From assembly GCF_001954135.1 (NCBI RefSeq), contig NZ_MBEQ01000017.1, forward strand, positions 248,001 through 312,000: a DNA stretch of 64,000 nucleotides. Reading direction: 5' to 3'. Shown here piece by piece: positions 1-9,957 of the stretch (position 1 is its first letter; the number at the start of each line of letters is the position of its first letter). The notes under the pieces are model-generated. The model ran no database searches. It saw only the letters and a list, made by a program, of their open reading frames with translations, and had not been told where the DNA came from. The stretch comes from Mycobacterium sp. GA-1841. Its GTDB lineage: Bacteria; Actinomycetota; Actinomycetes; Mycobacteriales; Mycobacteriaceae. The position numbers and the translations under genes were made by a program.

Positions 1-2056
1 TGATCGCAGCCACCACATCGGTGCGTCCGGCCAGCCGGGTTTCGGCCTCCGCGAACGGCAGCCGCACCAGCGCCATGGCACCATGGCCCATCACCGCACG
101 GAATCCACGGGCGCGATAGCAGGCGACGGCAGCGCCCTGGCGCAACTCGAACACCCCGGAAACCACGCAGGCTGCGACCTCACCGACCGAGTGTCCGATC
201 ACCGCGGCCGGCCGTACTCCGCGCTCACGCAGGACCGCGGCCAGTCCGACCTGCATGGCGAAGGTCAGCGCCTGAACCCGGTCGGTGCCACCGAGTACCC
301 CGGTGCTCAGCGCCTCGCGGGCGGAGAAGCCGAGCTCCGGACCGAACACCTCGTCGACCTCGTCGATGACGGAGGCGAAAGTTGGTTCTGCCGTGAGCAG
401 TTCGCGTCCCATACCGGCCCAGTGCGAACCGTGCCCGGAGAACACCCACACCGCGTCCCGGGCCTGCCCCCCGGGAACCTCTCCGGTGACCAGCCCGGCG
501 CCGGATTGCCCCCTCGCGAGGGCGTCGAGGCCGGCGATCAGTTCATGTCGATGTTCGGCGATGACCGCCGCCCGCACCGGCTCGTGTGACCGCCGAGCCC
601 ACAATGCCGCGGCCACCGGCGCCACATCCTGATGGCCGGCCCGCAGGTGATCCGCCAGCACCTCCGCCTGGCGGATCAGGCGCGAACCGGACCGCGCGGA
701 CAGTGGGAAAACCAGCTGACCGGATGTTCGCGTTGTCGTGTCCTGTTGTGCCGGAGCCTCTTCGAGCAGAATGTGCGCGATCGTGCCGCCGTAGCCGTAG
801 CTGCAGACCGCCGCCCGACGCGGGGTATCGGTACGCGCCCACGGCTCGACTTCGGTGGGAACCCGAAGCCCGCTGTTGGCCCAGTCGACGGCATCCGTCA
901 GTTGCCGCAGCCCGGCGGTGGGGGGGATCGCCTCGTGGTGCAGCGCCAGGACCGTCTTGATCAGGCCCATCACCCCGGCGCCGCCCTCCAGGTGGCCGAT
1001 ATTGGGCTTGACCGATCCGATACGGCACCGATCCTGACCGTCACGCCCGGCGCCGTATACCTCGGCGAGCGCCCCGACCTCGGTGGGATCGCCTGTGGGA
1101 GTGCCGGTTCCATGGGCTTCGACGTATCCCACACTGGCCGGATCGACCCCGGAGGCCCGGCAGGCAAGCCGGAACATGTCCGCCTGGGCGGCACCGTTGG
1201 GTGACATGATGCCGACCGTGCGCCCGTCCTGAGCAGTGGCACCGCCGCGGACCACCGCCAGGATGCGGTCACCGTCGCGTTCGGCGTCGGCGAGCCGTTT
1301 GAGCACCACCACACCGGCACCTTCGCCTCGCCCGTAGCCGTCGGCGGCGGCATCGAAGGTCTTGCAGCGACCGTCGGGCGCGGTGGCGCCGGCCTCGTCC
1401 AGGACCCGGGTCAGGCCGGGGCCGATCAATGCGCTGACCCCACCGGCCAGAGCCAACGACGTCTCCCCGGCGCGCAGCATCTGACACGCCTGATGCACCG
1501 CGACCAACGAGGCTGCGCATGCCGCATCCAGCGCCACACTCGGGCCGCGAAGATCCAGCAGATGTGAAACCCGATTGGCGATACCGCACAGCGATGTTCC
1601 GATGCCGGTCCAGGCGTCGATGCCGGACAGGTCTTCCATGATCAACTTGCCGTAATCGTCGGAATTGACGCCCATCAGCACGGCGGTGTCACTGCCGGCC
1701 AGCGCCCTGGGCGACACCCCGGCGTGTTCGAGCGCCTCCCAGCTGACTTCGAGCGCCAACCGCTGCTGTGGGTCCATCACCTCGGCCTCGCGGGGCGAGA
1801 CACCGAAGAACTCAGCGTCGAATCCGGCGAGATCGTCGAGGAAAGTGCCCAGTCGGGTGACCTCACGCAGCACCGCGGCATTGCGCGGGTCCCGCTGCAG
1901 ATACGGCTCCCACCGATCCTCGGGCACCTCGGTGACGTGGCTGCGCCCGTCCAGCAGGAAGTTCCAGAAGTCGGAAGGCGTGGCGACGCTGCCGGCGACA
2001 CGGCACGCCAAGCCGATCACAGCGACAGGCTCGGAGACGAAAGGTTCCGGCGCCAT
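1..2056 (-). CDS. Iterative type I polyketide synthase, 6-methylsalicylate-synthase-like (partial)
   Basis: The first 685 residues are inside the window; the 3' part lies beyond position 1. A ketosynthase fills about residues 8-430, with active-site Cys180 in DAACAAS, then HGTGTPTGDP and NIGHLEGG. An acyltransferase begins near residue 535 (VFSGHGSHWAGMG) with GHSVGE and catalytic Ser623. The DAACAAS signature, rather than the modular DTACSSS, is typical of iterative aromatic synthases of the 6-methylsalicylate/orsellinate group (known family trait). DH, KR and ACP domains are expected outside the window but not seen. ATG 2056 is the only possible start: an in-frame stop lies upstream with no start between. 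It sits next to mbtI on the same strand, with its own IdeR-like box, so a role in mycobactin assembly is inferred. It could be an MbtC/MbtD-related synthase instead, but MbtC is a stand-alone ketosynthase. Confidence 0.85.
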   Translation of the reverse strand, partial: MAPEPFVSEPVAVIGLACRVAGSVATPSDFWNFLLDGRSHVTEVPEDRWEPYLQRDPRNAAVLREVTRLGTFLDDLAGFDAEFFGVSPREAEVMDPQQRLALEVSWEALEHAGVSPRALAGSDTAVLMGVNSDDYGKLIMEDLSGIDAWTGIGTSLCGIANRVSHLLDLRGPSVALDAACAASLVAVHQACQMLRAGETSLALAGGVSALIGPGLTRVLDEAGATAPDGRCKTFDAAADGYGRGEGAGVVVLKRLADAERDGDRILAVVRGGATAQDGRTVGIMSPNGAAQADMFRLACRASGVDPASVGYVEAHGTGTPTGDPTEVGALAEVYGAGRDGQDRCRIGSVKPNIGHLEGGAGVMGLIKTVLALHHEAIPPTAGLRQLTDAVDWANSGLRVPTEVEPWARTDTPRRAAVCSYGYGGTIAHILLEEAPAQQDTTTRTSGQLVFPLSARSGSRLIRQAEVLADHLRAGHQDVAPVAAALWARRSHEPVRAAVIAEHRHELIAGLDALARGQSGAGLVTGEVPGGQARDAVWVFSGHGSHWAGMGRELLTAEPTFASVIDEVDEVFGPELGFSAREALSTGVLGGTDRVQALTFAMQVGLAAVLRERGVRPAAVIGHSVGEVAACVVSGVFELRQGAAVACYRARGFRAVMGHGAMALVRLPFAEAETRLAGRTDVVAAI

Positions 2057-2083
2057 GTCAGCAGGATCCCGAGCGAAGGAAAG

Positions 2084-2102
2084 TCTGGATAGGCTTGCCT
2101 AA
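2084..2102 (-). promoter_or_regulatory. IdeR-like iron box upstream of the polyketide synthase
   Basis: Read on the minus strand the site is TTAGGCAAGCCTATCCAGA, matching 13 of 19 positions of the mycobacterial IdeR consensus TTAGGTTAGGCTAACCTAA. It lies 27 bp before the ATG at 2056. IdeR with iron normally represses mycobactin genes at such sites, so iron-repressed expression is inferred. The rest of the 216-bp gap to mbtI shows only a weak 5-bp hairpin near 2236-2251. Confidence 0.65.
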
Positions 2103-2272
2103 ATACGCTGCGGACATGCGGACCATAGTGGCACAGGTCAGCGGGTTCGGGAGGATTACCCCGCCCGAACCTGTGAATCTACTGGGAGCATCCCGACCGG
2201 CCGTGAGGTGCAGTTATACGTCCGACACGCTCGGTAAGACCGGCAGTTTCGCCGGCTTTGCCCCCTGTTAGC

Positions 2273-3748
<1,476 letters not shown>

Positions 3749-3798
3749 TCACACAGACAACGCACAGATTTCACACAGGAAGCGTGACGCTCCCCTCC

Positions 3799-4971
3799 CT
3801 ACCCCAGCAAGTCGCGTACCACTGCATCGGCAAGCAGACGGCCACGGTCGGTCAACACCAGCGAGGACTGGTGCGAGGCCAGAAGGCCTTCACCACACAG
3901 GGTTTCGGCCCGCGACCGCTCAGCGGGATCGAGTAGTGCCACCGGAAGCCCGTCGCGAACCCTGACCCGCAGCATCACGTCCTCGACATGCCGATCGCGT
4001 GTATCCAGCTCCTCGAAATCAGCGATCGGCAACGTGTCGTCCGCCAACGCCTGCGCATAAGCGTTGGGATGCTTGACGTTCCACCACCGAGTCGCTCCCA
4101 GGAATCCGTGCGCTCCCGGACCGGCGCCCCACCACTCGCCGCCGTTCCAGTAGCCGAGGTTGTGCCGGCACTCCCCGCCCGCCCGACTCCAGTTCGACAC
4201 CTCGTACCAATTCAGGCCGGCCGCCGACAGCCGGGCGTCGAGCAATTCGTAACGCTGCGCGAGCACGTCGTCGTCGGGCCGGGCGATCTCACCGCGACGT
4301 ACGCGTCGCGCCAGCGCCGTACCATCCTCGACGATGAGCGAGTACGCCGACACATGGTCGACGCCGGCGCCCACCGCGACGTCGATCGAGCGTCGCAGAT
4401 CGTCGTCGGACTCCCCCGGGGTCCCGTAGATCAGGTCGATGTTGACGTGCTCGAATCCCTCGGCGCGGGCCTCCCTGGCCGCTGCCGGGGCCCGTCCCGG
4501 CGAGTGCGTGCGATCCAGCACAGCCAGCACCTGCGGCGCCGCCGACTGCATGCCCAGCGAGATCCGGGTGTAACCCGCCTCGCGCAGCGTCGCGAACATC
4601 TGCGGCGAGGTGGATTCCGGGTTGGCCTCGGTGGTGACCTCCGCGCCGGCGGCCAGGGTGAAGTTGTCGCGGACGGCTTCCATTACCGCGGCCAGACCGG
4701 TCCCGCCCAGCAACGACGGAGTGCCGCCGCCCACGAACACCGTCTGCACCGCCACCGAACCGACCTTGGCGGCGGCCAGCCGCAGTTCGACGCGCAGCGC
4801 GGCCAGCCAGCCGTCGGGGTTGGCGCCCCCGAGCTCAGCCGGCGTATAGGTGTTGAAGTCGCAGTATCCGCACCGGGTGGCGCAGAACGGGACATGGATG
4901 TAGATCCCGAACGGACGGCCGGGATGGGGCGCCAACTCGGGTTGGCCGGCGGTCGCGGTACGGGTGTTCAT
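3799..4971 (-). CDS. hemW: Radical SAM heme chaperone HemW
   Basis: A 390-residue radical SAM protein, equivalent to Rv2388c (annotated hemN). The 4Fe-4S/SAM motif is CATRCGYC, with Cys30, Cys34 and Cys37, followed by the FVGGGTPS glycine-rich region. It has the HemW layout: a radical SAM barrel and a C-terminal HemN-like domain, GPGAHGFLG being a family marker. HemW-type proteins bind and insert heme rather than oxidise coproporphyrinogen, so the hemN label would be misleading. It is transcribed towards mbtI with a 128-bp gap that holds the mbtI iron box. The opposite side faces the sirA leader region divergently. Confidence 0.9.
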   Translation of the reverse strand: MNTRTATAGQPELAPHPGRPFGIYIHVPFCATRCGYCDFNTYTPAELGGANPDGWLAALRVELRLAAAKVGSVAVQTVFVGGGTPSLLGGTGLAAVMEAVRDNFTLAAGAEVTTEANPESTSPQMFATLREAGYTRISLGMQSAAPQVLAVLDRTHSPGRAPAAAREARAEGFEHVNIDLIYGTPGESDDDLRRSIDVAVGAGVDHVSAYSLIVEDGTALARRVRRGEIARPDDDVLAQRYELLDARLSAAGLNWYEVSNWSRAGGECRHNLGYWNGGEWWGAGPGAHGFLGATRWWNVKHPNAYAQALADDTLPIADFEELDTRDRHVEDVMLRVRVRDGLPVALLDPAERSRAETLCGEGLLASHQSSLVLTDRGRLLADAVVRDLLG

Positions 4972-5061
4972 GGCATCAATTTTCCCAGATTGTCCAGCGA
5001 TGACTTTTGCTCACCGTGAACGCAAATATGGCCCGGTTAGGGCAGGTGACGACAATCGTGG

Positions 5062-5074
5062 CACAATGGCGAGC
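5062..5074 (+). promoter_or_regulatory. -10 element for the leaderless sirA leader transcript
   Basis: The hexamer CACAAT (5062-5067) matches the two most conserved TANNNT positions (A2, T6). GTG 5075 follows it after 7 nt, the spacing at which the first transcribed base would be the first base of the start codon. A start-site mapping would decide between this GTG and the ATG at 5066. Confidence 0.5.
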
Positions 5075-5170
5075 GTGACTGCCGCCCGCAACAGCGCCAC
5101 CCGCATTCAGCTGGTGGCTCGTCGGCATGTCGATTTCAAGCGCGTTTGTAGCTGTTGCTGTCTGCCTTGA
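5075..5170 (+). CDS. Cysteine-run leader peptide upstream of sirA
   Basis: A 31-codon ORF beginning MTAARNSATRI and ending FKRVCSCCCLP, with four cysteines in five residues just before the stop. An in-frame ATG at 5066 would add three residues. Polycysteine leaderless mini-proteins that attenuate downstream sulfur genes according to cysteine supply have been described in M. smegmatis; the position (123 nt before sirA), leaderless-type promoter and Cys run all fit that class. The inferred mechanism is ribosome stalling at the Cys codons when cysteinyl-tRNA is scarce, which alters folding around the sirA ribosome-binding site. The peptide itself probably has no function. Confidence 0.85.
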   Translation: MTAARNSATRIQLVARRHVDFKRVCSCCCLP

Positions 5171-5269
5171 CCTCGCGTTGATTTCGGACCCCGCCCGCCC
5201 CCATAGTTCCAGCTGGCACCGGATCTGCGCCGCCGGACAGCCACCGGTGATCTGCGCGTCTGAATGCCA

Positions 5270-5287
5270 GCTCCTTTGCGAAGGAGC
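5270..5287 (+). promoter_or_regulatory. Hairpin masking the sirA ribosome-binding site
   Basis: GCTCCTT (5270-5276) and AAGGAGC (5281-5287) form a perfect 7-bp stem with a TGCG tetraloop. The 3' arm contains the AAGGAG Shine-Dalgarno sequence of sirA, 7 nt before its GTG. When formed, this hairpin should block initiation, consistent with cysteine-responsive translational control by the leader ORF. Confidence 0.7.
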
Positions 5288-5293
5288 ACAACA

Positions 5294-6982
5294 GTGACAA
5301 CCCCCGAGGCCCCCGTGAAGGCCGACCGCCCCGCGAAGAAGCCCCGCGACGAAGGTCAGTGGGCGCTGGGCAACCGCGAACCACTCAACCACCCCGAGAC
5401 GTTCAAGCAGGAGGACGACGCCCTCAACGTCCGGCAACGGATTCTCGACGTCTACTCCAAGCAGGGTTTCGACTCGATCGCCACCGACGACCTGCGCGGC
5501 CGGTTCCGCTGGATGGGCCTGTACACCCAGCGCACCGAGGGCTACGACGGCACGTTCACCGGCGACGACAATGCCGACCTGCTGGAAGCCAAGTTCTTCA
5601 TGATGCGGGTGCGCACCGACGGCAAGGCGCTCTCGGCGCAGGCGGTCCGCACCCTGGGTCAGATCTCGGTCGACTTCGCCCGCGACAGCGCTGACATCAC
5701 CGACCGGGAAAATCTGCAGTACCACTGGCTGCGCATCGAGGACATCCCGGAGATCTGGCGCCGCCTCGACGAGGTCGGACTGCAGACCATGGAGGCCTGC
5801 GGCGACTGCCCGCGCGGCATGCTCGGGTCTCCCCTGGCCGGAGACTCGCTGGACGAGGTGGTCGATCCCACTCCGGCACTGCGGGCGATCGAACAGCGCT
5901 ACATCGGCAACCCGGAGTTCTCCAACCTGCCGCGCAAGTACAAGACCGCGATCTCGGGGCTTCAGGACGTCGCCCACGAGATCAACGACGTCTCGTTCAT
6001 CGGGGTCAACCACCCTGAGCACGGTCCAGGTCTGGACGTGTGGGTCGGTGGTGGGTTGTCCACCAACCCCATGCTGGCCCAACGCCTCGGGGTGTGGGTG
6101 CCGCTGGAAGAGGTCGCCGACGTGTGGGAAGGCATCACCTCGATCTTCCGGGACTACGGCTACCGCCGGTTGCGGTCCAAGGCGCGGTTGAAGTTCCTGG
6201 TCAAGGACTGGGGGCCGCAGAAGTTCCGTGAGGTGCTCGAAACCGAGTACCTCAAGCGTCCCCTCATCGACGGGCCGGCACCCGAGCAGGTGCCTCACAC
6301 CGTCGACCACGTCGGCGTGCAGAAGATCCGCAACGGGCTGAACGCGGTAGGCGCCTCGGCCATCGCCGGCCGCGTCTCGGGCACGATCCTGACCAAGGTG
6401 GCCGATCTGATGGAGGCCGCCGGCTCGGACCGTGCGCGGCTGACCGCCTACCAGAAGCTGATCATCCTCGACGTGCCCGATGAGAAGCTCGACGCGCTGC
6501 GCGACGGGCTGGAAGCCCTCGGTCTGGACACCCGGCCGTCACACTGGCGCCGCAACCTGATGGCCTGCACCGGCATCGAGTACTGCAAGCTGAGCTTCGC
6601 CGACACCCGCGGCCGGGCCCAGCACCTGGTACCGGAGCTGGAGGCCCGGCTCGGCGACCTCAACGCCCAGCTCGACGTGCCGATCACGGTCAACCTCAAC
6701 GGCTGCCCCAACTCGTGCGCCCGCATCCAGGTCGCCGACATCGGCTTCAAGGGTCAGATGGTCGACGACGGGAACGGTCCGGAGGAGGGCTTCCAGGTGC
6801 ACCTCGGCGGCAGCCTCGGCCTGGACAGCGGATTCGGCCGCAAACTGCGCCAGCACAAGGTGCTGGCGACCGAGCTCGTCGAGTACATCGATCGGGTGGT
6901 CCGCAATTTCGTGAAACAACGCGAGGACGGCGAGCGTTTCGCCCAATGGGCGGTGCGTGCCGACGAAGACGATTTGCGATGA
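5294..6982 (+). CDS. sirA: Ferredoxin-dependent assimilatory sulfite reductase
   Basis: Reduces sulfite to sulfide in cysteine synthesis; the M. tuberculosis ortholog is Rv2391 (nirA/sirA). The 562 residues contain the nitrite/sulfite reductase core: GRFRWMGLYTQR, ACGDCPR, NHPEHGPGLDVWVGGGLSTN, and the siroheme/4Fe-4S cysteine motifs TGIEYCKLSF and NGCPNSCAR. Tyr77 in GLYTQR and the cysteines of ACGDC correspond to the Tyr-Cys crosslink region known from the M. tuberculosis enzyme. GTG 5294 is preferred over an in-frame upstream start at 5264 because AAGGAG lies 7 nt before it and the N-terminus then matches the ortholog. It overlaps cysH by 4 bp (ATGA), so the two are translationally coupled. 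Confidence 0.95.
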   Translation: MTTPEAPVKADRPAKKPRDEGQWALGNREPLNHPETFKQEDDALNVRQRILDVYSKQGFDSIATDDLRGRFRWMGLYTQRTEGYDGTFTGDDNADLLEAKFFMMRVRTDGKALSAQAVRTLGQISVDFARDSADITDRENLQYHWLRIEDIPEIWRRLDEVGLQTMEACGDCPRGMLGSPLAGDSLDEVVDPTPALRAIEQRYIGNPEFSNLPRKYKTAISGLQDVAHEINDVSFIGVNHPEHGPGLDVWVGGGLSTNPMLAQRLGVWVPLEEVADVWEGITSIFRDYGYRRLRSKARLKFLVKDWGPQKFREVLETEYLKRPLIDGPAPEQVPHTVDHVGVQKIRNGLNAVGASAIAGRVSGTILTKVADLMEAAGSDRARLTAYQKLIILDVPDEKLDALRDGLEALGLDTRPSHWRRNLMACTGIEYCKLSFADTRGRAQHLVPELEARLGDLNAQLDVPITVNLNGCPNSCARIQVADIGFKGQMVDDGNGPEEGFQVHLGGSLGLDSGFGRKLRQHKVLATELVEYIDRVVRNFVKQREDGERFAQWAVRADEDDLR

Positions 6983-7722
6983 GCCGCTCGCGCGAAGAGC
7001 TGACAGACACGATGACCGAGGTGAGCGCATTGAGTGAAGCGGAATTGATCGAGCTTGCCGAGCGCGGGGCGGCCGAACTGGCCGATGCCGGCGCCGAAGA
7101 CCTGCTGCGCTGGACCGACGAGCATTTTCGTGGGTCCTACGTAGTCGCGTCGAACATGCAGGATGCCGTCCTGGTCGAGATGGCCGCCAAGGTGCGTCCG
7201 GGAGTGGACGTGTTGTTCCTCGACACCGGCTACCACTTCGCCGAGACCATCGGCACCCGGGATGCCGTCGAGGCGGTCTACGACGTTCGGGTGGTCAACG
7301 TGGCCCCGGAGCGCACCGTCGCCCAGCAGGACGAACTTCTCGGCAAGGACCTGTTCTCGCGGGACGCCGGCGAGTGCTGCCGGTTGCGCAAGGTGGAGCC
7401 GCTGAGCAAAGCCCTGTCGGGTTACCGCGCCTGGGTTACCGGAATCCGCCGGGTCGAGGCGCCGACGCGGGCCAATGCCCCGCTGATCAGCTGGGACAGC
7501 GCGTTCGGGCTGGTCAAGATCAACCCGATTGCGGCCTGGTCCGACGAGGACATGCAGACTTACATCGACGCCAACGACATCTTGGTCAATCCCCTTGTCC
7601 ACGAAGGCTATCCATCCATCGGATGTGCACCGTGCACCAGCAAGCCGGTCGCGGGCGCCGATCCGCGCAGCGGCCGGTGGGCCGGCCAGACCAAGACCGA
7701 ATGCGGTCTGCACGCCTCGTGA
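6979..7722 (+). CDS. cysH: Adenylylsulfate (APS) reductase
   Basis: Reduces adenosine 5'-phosphosulfate to sulfite for the downstream sulfite reductase. The 247-residue protein has the 4Fe-4S cysteines of the bacterial APS reductase subgroup (Cys133-Cys134 in GECCRLRK, Cys216 and Cys219 in GCAPC) and the catalytic Cys242 in the C-terminal ECGLH. These cluster cysteines distinguish APS from PAPS reductases (family knowledge). The start ATG overlaps the sirA stop. A second in-frame ATG at 7012 is possible and would remove 11 residues. It is followed after 7 bp by the chelatase gene, giving one sulfite/sulfide/siroheme operon. Confidence 0.95.
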   Translation: MSRSREELTDTMTEVSALSEAELIELAERGAAELADAGAEDLLRWTDEHFRGSYVVASNMQDAVLVEMAAKVRPGVDVLFLDTGYHFAETIGTRDAVEAVYDVRVVNVAPERTVAQQDELLGKDLFSRDAGECCRLRKVEPLSKALSGYRAWVTGIRRVEAPTRANAPLISWDSAFGLVKINPIAAWSDEDMQTYIDANDILVNPLVHEGYPSIGCAPCTSKPVAGADPRSGRWAGQTKTECGLHAS

Positions 7723-7729
7723 GGTTTCC

Positions 7730-8443
7730 GTGACGCTCGTCCTCACCGCACACGGCAGCGCGGATCCGCGTTCGTCGGCGAACGCGCGCGCCATCGGCGG
7801 GCATCTGCGCCGGCTGCTGCCCGAGACCGAGGTACGGGTCGCGTTCTGTGAGCAGAACGCGCCCAATCTCACCGAGGTGCTGCCCAAGGTCGAAGCCGGC
7901 GCCGTGGTGGTGCCGATGCTGCTCGGCAGCGCCTATCACGCCCGGATCGACATTCCGGAGTTGATTGCCGGCTCCGGTGCCGAGGTGATCCAGGCCGACG
8001 TGCTCGGTGACGATCCGCGGCTGCTGCAGGTGGTGCGGGAACGGCTCACCGCGGTCGGGGTGTCGCGCTTCGACGCCGGATTGGGGGTCATCCTGGTCGG
8101 CGTGGGCTCGTCACATCCAGCCGCCAATGCGCGTACGGCTGCCCTGGCCGACGCGCTGGCCGTCGGTACCCGCTGGGCCGGCACTCATGTGGCGTTCGCC
8201 ACCGGCCAGACTCCGTCCCTGCCCGAAGCGGCGGACCGGCTACGTGACCGCGGCGCCCGCCGACTGGTGATCGCGCCCTGGTTCCTCGCACACGGTCGTA
8301 TCACCGATCGGGTGGCCGAATTCGCTTCTGTTGCAGGAATTCCCATGGCCGAGCCACTGGGCGCACATCGCTTGGTGGCGGCCACCGTGCTGGACCGTTA
8401 CGAAGAGGCACTGGCCGCCCGTCGCGCCGGCTTCGCCGCCTGA
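7730..8443 (+). CDS. Sirohydrochlorin chelatase/CbiX-like protein
   Basis: A 237-residue member of the CbiX/SirB chelatase family, equivalent to Rv2393. The N-terminal LTAHGSADPRS contains the metal-binding His. A second CbiX-like half follows with GVGSSHPAANA and APWFLAHGRITDRV. Family members insert Fe2+ into sirohydrochlorin to make siroheme, the cofactor of the sulfite reductase encoded two genes upstream. GTG 7730 lies 7 bp after the cysH stop and places the AHGS motif at the N-terminus as in the family; the frame extends further upstream only in the shadow of cysH. Its stop is followed by the promoter and operators of the persulfide operon. Confidence 0.85.
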   Translation: MTLVLTAHGSADPRSSANARAIGGHLRRLLPETEVRVAFCEQNAPNLTEVLPKVEAGAVVVPMLLGSAYHARIDIPELIAGSGAEVIQADVLGDDPRLLQVVRERLTAVGVSRFDAGLGVILVGVGSSHPAANARTAALADALAVGTRWAGTHVAFATGQTPSLPEAADRLRDRGARRLVIAPWFLAHGRITDRVAEFASVAGIPMAEPLGAHRLVAATVLDRYEEALAARRAGFAA

Positions 8444-8471
8444 TCCGCCGCTTCCCTCCTTTCCCGATCGC

Positions 8472-8499
8472 TTGACTCCTATACCCCCGTGGGTATATT
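8472..8499 (+). promoter_or_regulatory. Promoter of the persulfide-detoxification operon
   Basis: TTGACT (8472-8477) and TATATT (8494-8499) are separated by 16 bp, a close match to a primary sigma-factor promoter. Operator 1 fills the spacer and the first bases of the -10 element. Operator 2 follows downstream, so a bound regulator would block both polymerase binding and escape. Confidence 0.7.
8481..8496. promoter_or_regulatory. CsoR/CstR-family operator 1
   Basis: ATACCCCCGTGGGTAT is an imperfect palindrome with G/C runs flanked by AT, the type bound by CsoR-family tetramers. It overlaps the operon -10 element. Its centre is 32 bp (about three helical turns) from that of operator 2, so two tetramers could bind on one face. 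Confidence 0.8.
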
Positions 8500-8510
8500 G
8501 GCAAGTATCG

Positions 8511-8530
8511 ATATACCCCCATGGGTATAT
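8511..8530. promoter_or_regulatory. CsoR/CstR-family operator 2
   Basis: ATATACCCCCATGGGTATAT has perfect 8-bp arms (ATATACCC/GGGTATAT) around a 4-bp centre. It lies between the -10 element and the first gene. It shares its core with operator 1 and with the operator before the regulator gene at 12635. Confidence 0.8.
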
Positions 8531-8555
8531 GCCATGTCCTTCGAGGAGTCGAACA

Positions 8556-9935
8556 ATGAAGTTCATCCAGTACTACCTGGACTGTCTGTCCCACGCGTCG
8601 TACCTGATCGGTGACGAGACATCCGGGCGCGCCGTCGTCGTCGACCCGCAGCGCGACGTCGCCGAGTACATCGCCGACGCCGAGGACCTCGGCCTGCGGA
8701 TCACCCACGTCATCGAGACCCACTTCCACGCCGACTTCCTCTCCGGTCATCTCGAGCTGGCCGAGGCCACCGGCGCGGCGATCGTGTACTCGTCGGTCGC
8801 CCAGCCGGAATTCGCTCACCTGGGAGTCGAAGACGGCCAACGTCTCTCACTGGGCGAGGTGGTGCTGGAGTTCCGGCACACCCCTGGCCACACCCCGGAA
8901 TCGATGAGCATCGTGGTGTACGAACACGCCGACGACGCGACCCCCTACGGTGTGCTGACCGGTGACACCCTGTTCATCGGTGATGTGGGCCGGCCGGACC
9001 TGCTGGCGTCGATCGGCTACACCCGCGACGAGCTGGCCGAACAGCTCTACCACTCGCTGCACGAGAAGCTTTTGCCGCTGCCCGACGCCACCCGGGTGTT
9101 CCCGGCGCACGGCGCGGGGTCGGCGTGTGGCAAGAACCTGTCCACCGAACTGTCGTCCACCATGGGTGAGCAGAAGCAGACGAACTACGCGCTACGCGCG
9201 CCGGACAAGCAGTCGTTCATCGAGCTCGTGACGGCTGGACAGCCGCCCGCACCAGGCTATTTCGGGTACGACGCGATCCTCAACCGGAAGGACCGCGCAC
9301 TCCTGGACGAAGAGGCGGTGCCCGAGGCGCTGGATTACCGTCGCGCTGCCGACGCGGTGGCGGCCGGCGCGATCCTGATCGACGGCCGTAGCCCCGAGGA
9401 GTTCGCACAGGGGCACCTGCGCCACGCGATCAACATCGGTCTGGCCGGTCGCTATGCGGAATTCGCCGGTTCGGTGATCACACCGGATACCGACATCGTG
9501 CTGATCACCGCCCCGGGCGAAGAACGCGAGGGCAAGAACCGGTTGGCCCGTATCGGTTTCGACCGGGTACTGGGCTACCTCGACGACCCGGAACGCGTGA
9601 TGTTCGAACACCGCGACGAGGTGGCCGTGGCATCGCGGCTGACCGCGCACACCTTCGGCGAACGCGCCGCCGACGTCGCCGACCTGCAGATCGTCGACGT
9701 GCGTAATCCGGGCGAAACCGAGGCCGGCATGATCCCCGGTGCCGGCAACATTCCGGTGGGACAACTACCGGAGCGGGCCACCGAACTGGATCCGACGCGT
9801 CCGACGGTCGTCTACTGCGCCGGTGGCTACCGCTCGTCGGTGGCGGCCAGCCTGCTACGCCGGCGCGGCTTCACCGATGTCAGCGACATCCTCGGCGGCT
9901 ACGGCGCCTGGCTGACCGCAACCCAGACTGTTTGA
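8556..9935 (+). CDS. cstB: Persulfide dioxygenase-rhodanese fusion (CstB-like)
   Basis: A 459-residue protein with an N-terminal ETHE1-like metallo-beta-lactamase domain and two rhodanese domains. The iron-site motif is ETHFHADFLSGH (His56, His58, Asp60, His65), with a later TPGHTPES. The first rhodanese (about 265-350) has no catalytic Cys where expected (ITAPGEE). The second has an active-type loop with Cys421 (VVYCAGGYRSS). This order, dioxygenase-pseudorhodanese-rhodanese, is that of S. aureus CstB, which oxidises persulfides to sulfite and thiosulfate. ATG 8556 has GAGGAG upstream and begins at the family MKFIQYYLD N-terminus. First gene of the operator-controlled operon. Confidence 0.88.
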   Translation: MKFIQYYLDCLSHASYLIGDETSGRAVVVDPQRDVAEYIADAEDLGLRITHVIETHFHADFLSGHLELAEATGAAIVYSSVAQPEFAHLGVEDGQRLSLGEVVLEFRHTPGHTPESMSIVVYEHADDATPYGVLTGDTLFIGDVGRPDLLASIGYTRDELAEQLYHSLHEKLLPLPDATRVFPAHGAGSACGKNLSTELSSTMGEQKQTNYALRAPDKQSFIELVTAGQPPAPGYFGYDAILNRKDRALLDEEAVPEALDYRRAADAVAAGAILIDGRSPEEFAQGHLRHAINIGLAGRYAEFAGSVITPDTDIVLITAPGEEREGKNRLARIGFDRVLGYLDDPERVMFEHRDEVAVASRLTAHTFGERAADVADLQIVDVRNPGETEAGMIPGAGNIPVGQLPERATELDPTRPTVVYCAGGYRSSVAASLLRRRGFTDVSDILGGYGAWLTATQTV

Positions 9936-9957
9936 GAGACAGGAGAATACGACAGGT

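Noticed and set aside
2236..2251. Rho-independent terminator after mbtI
   Set aside because: Only a 5-bp stem (CCGGC/GCCGG) without a T-run; too weak to call.
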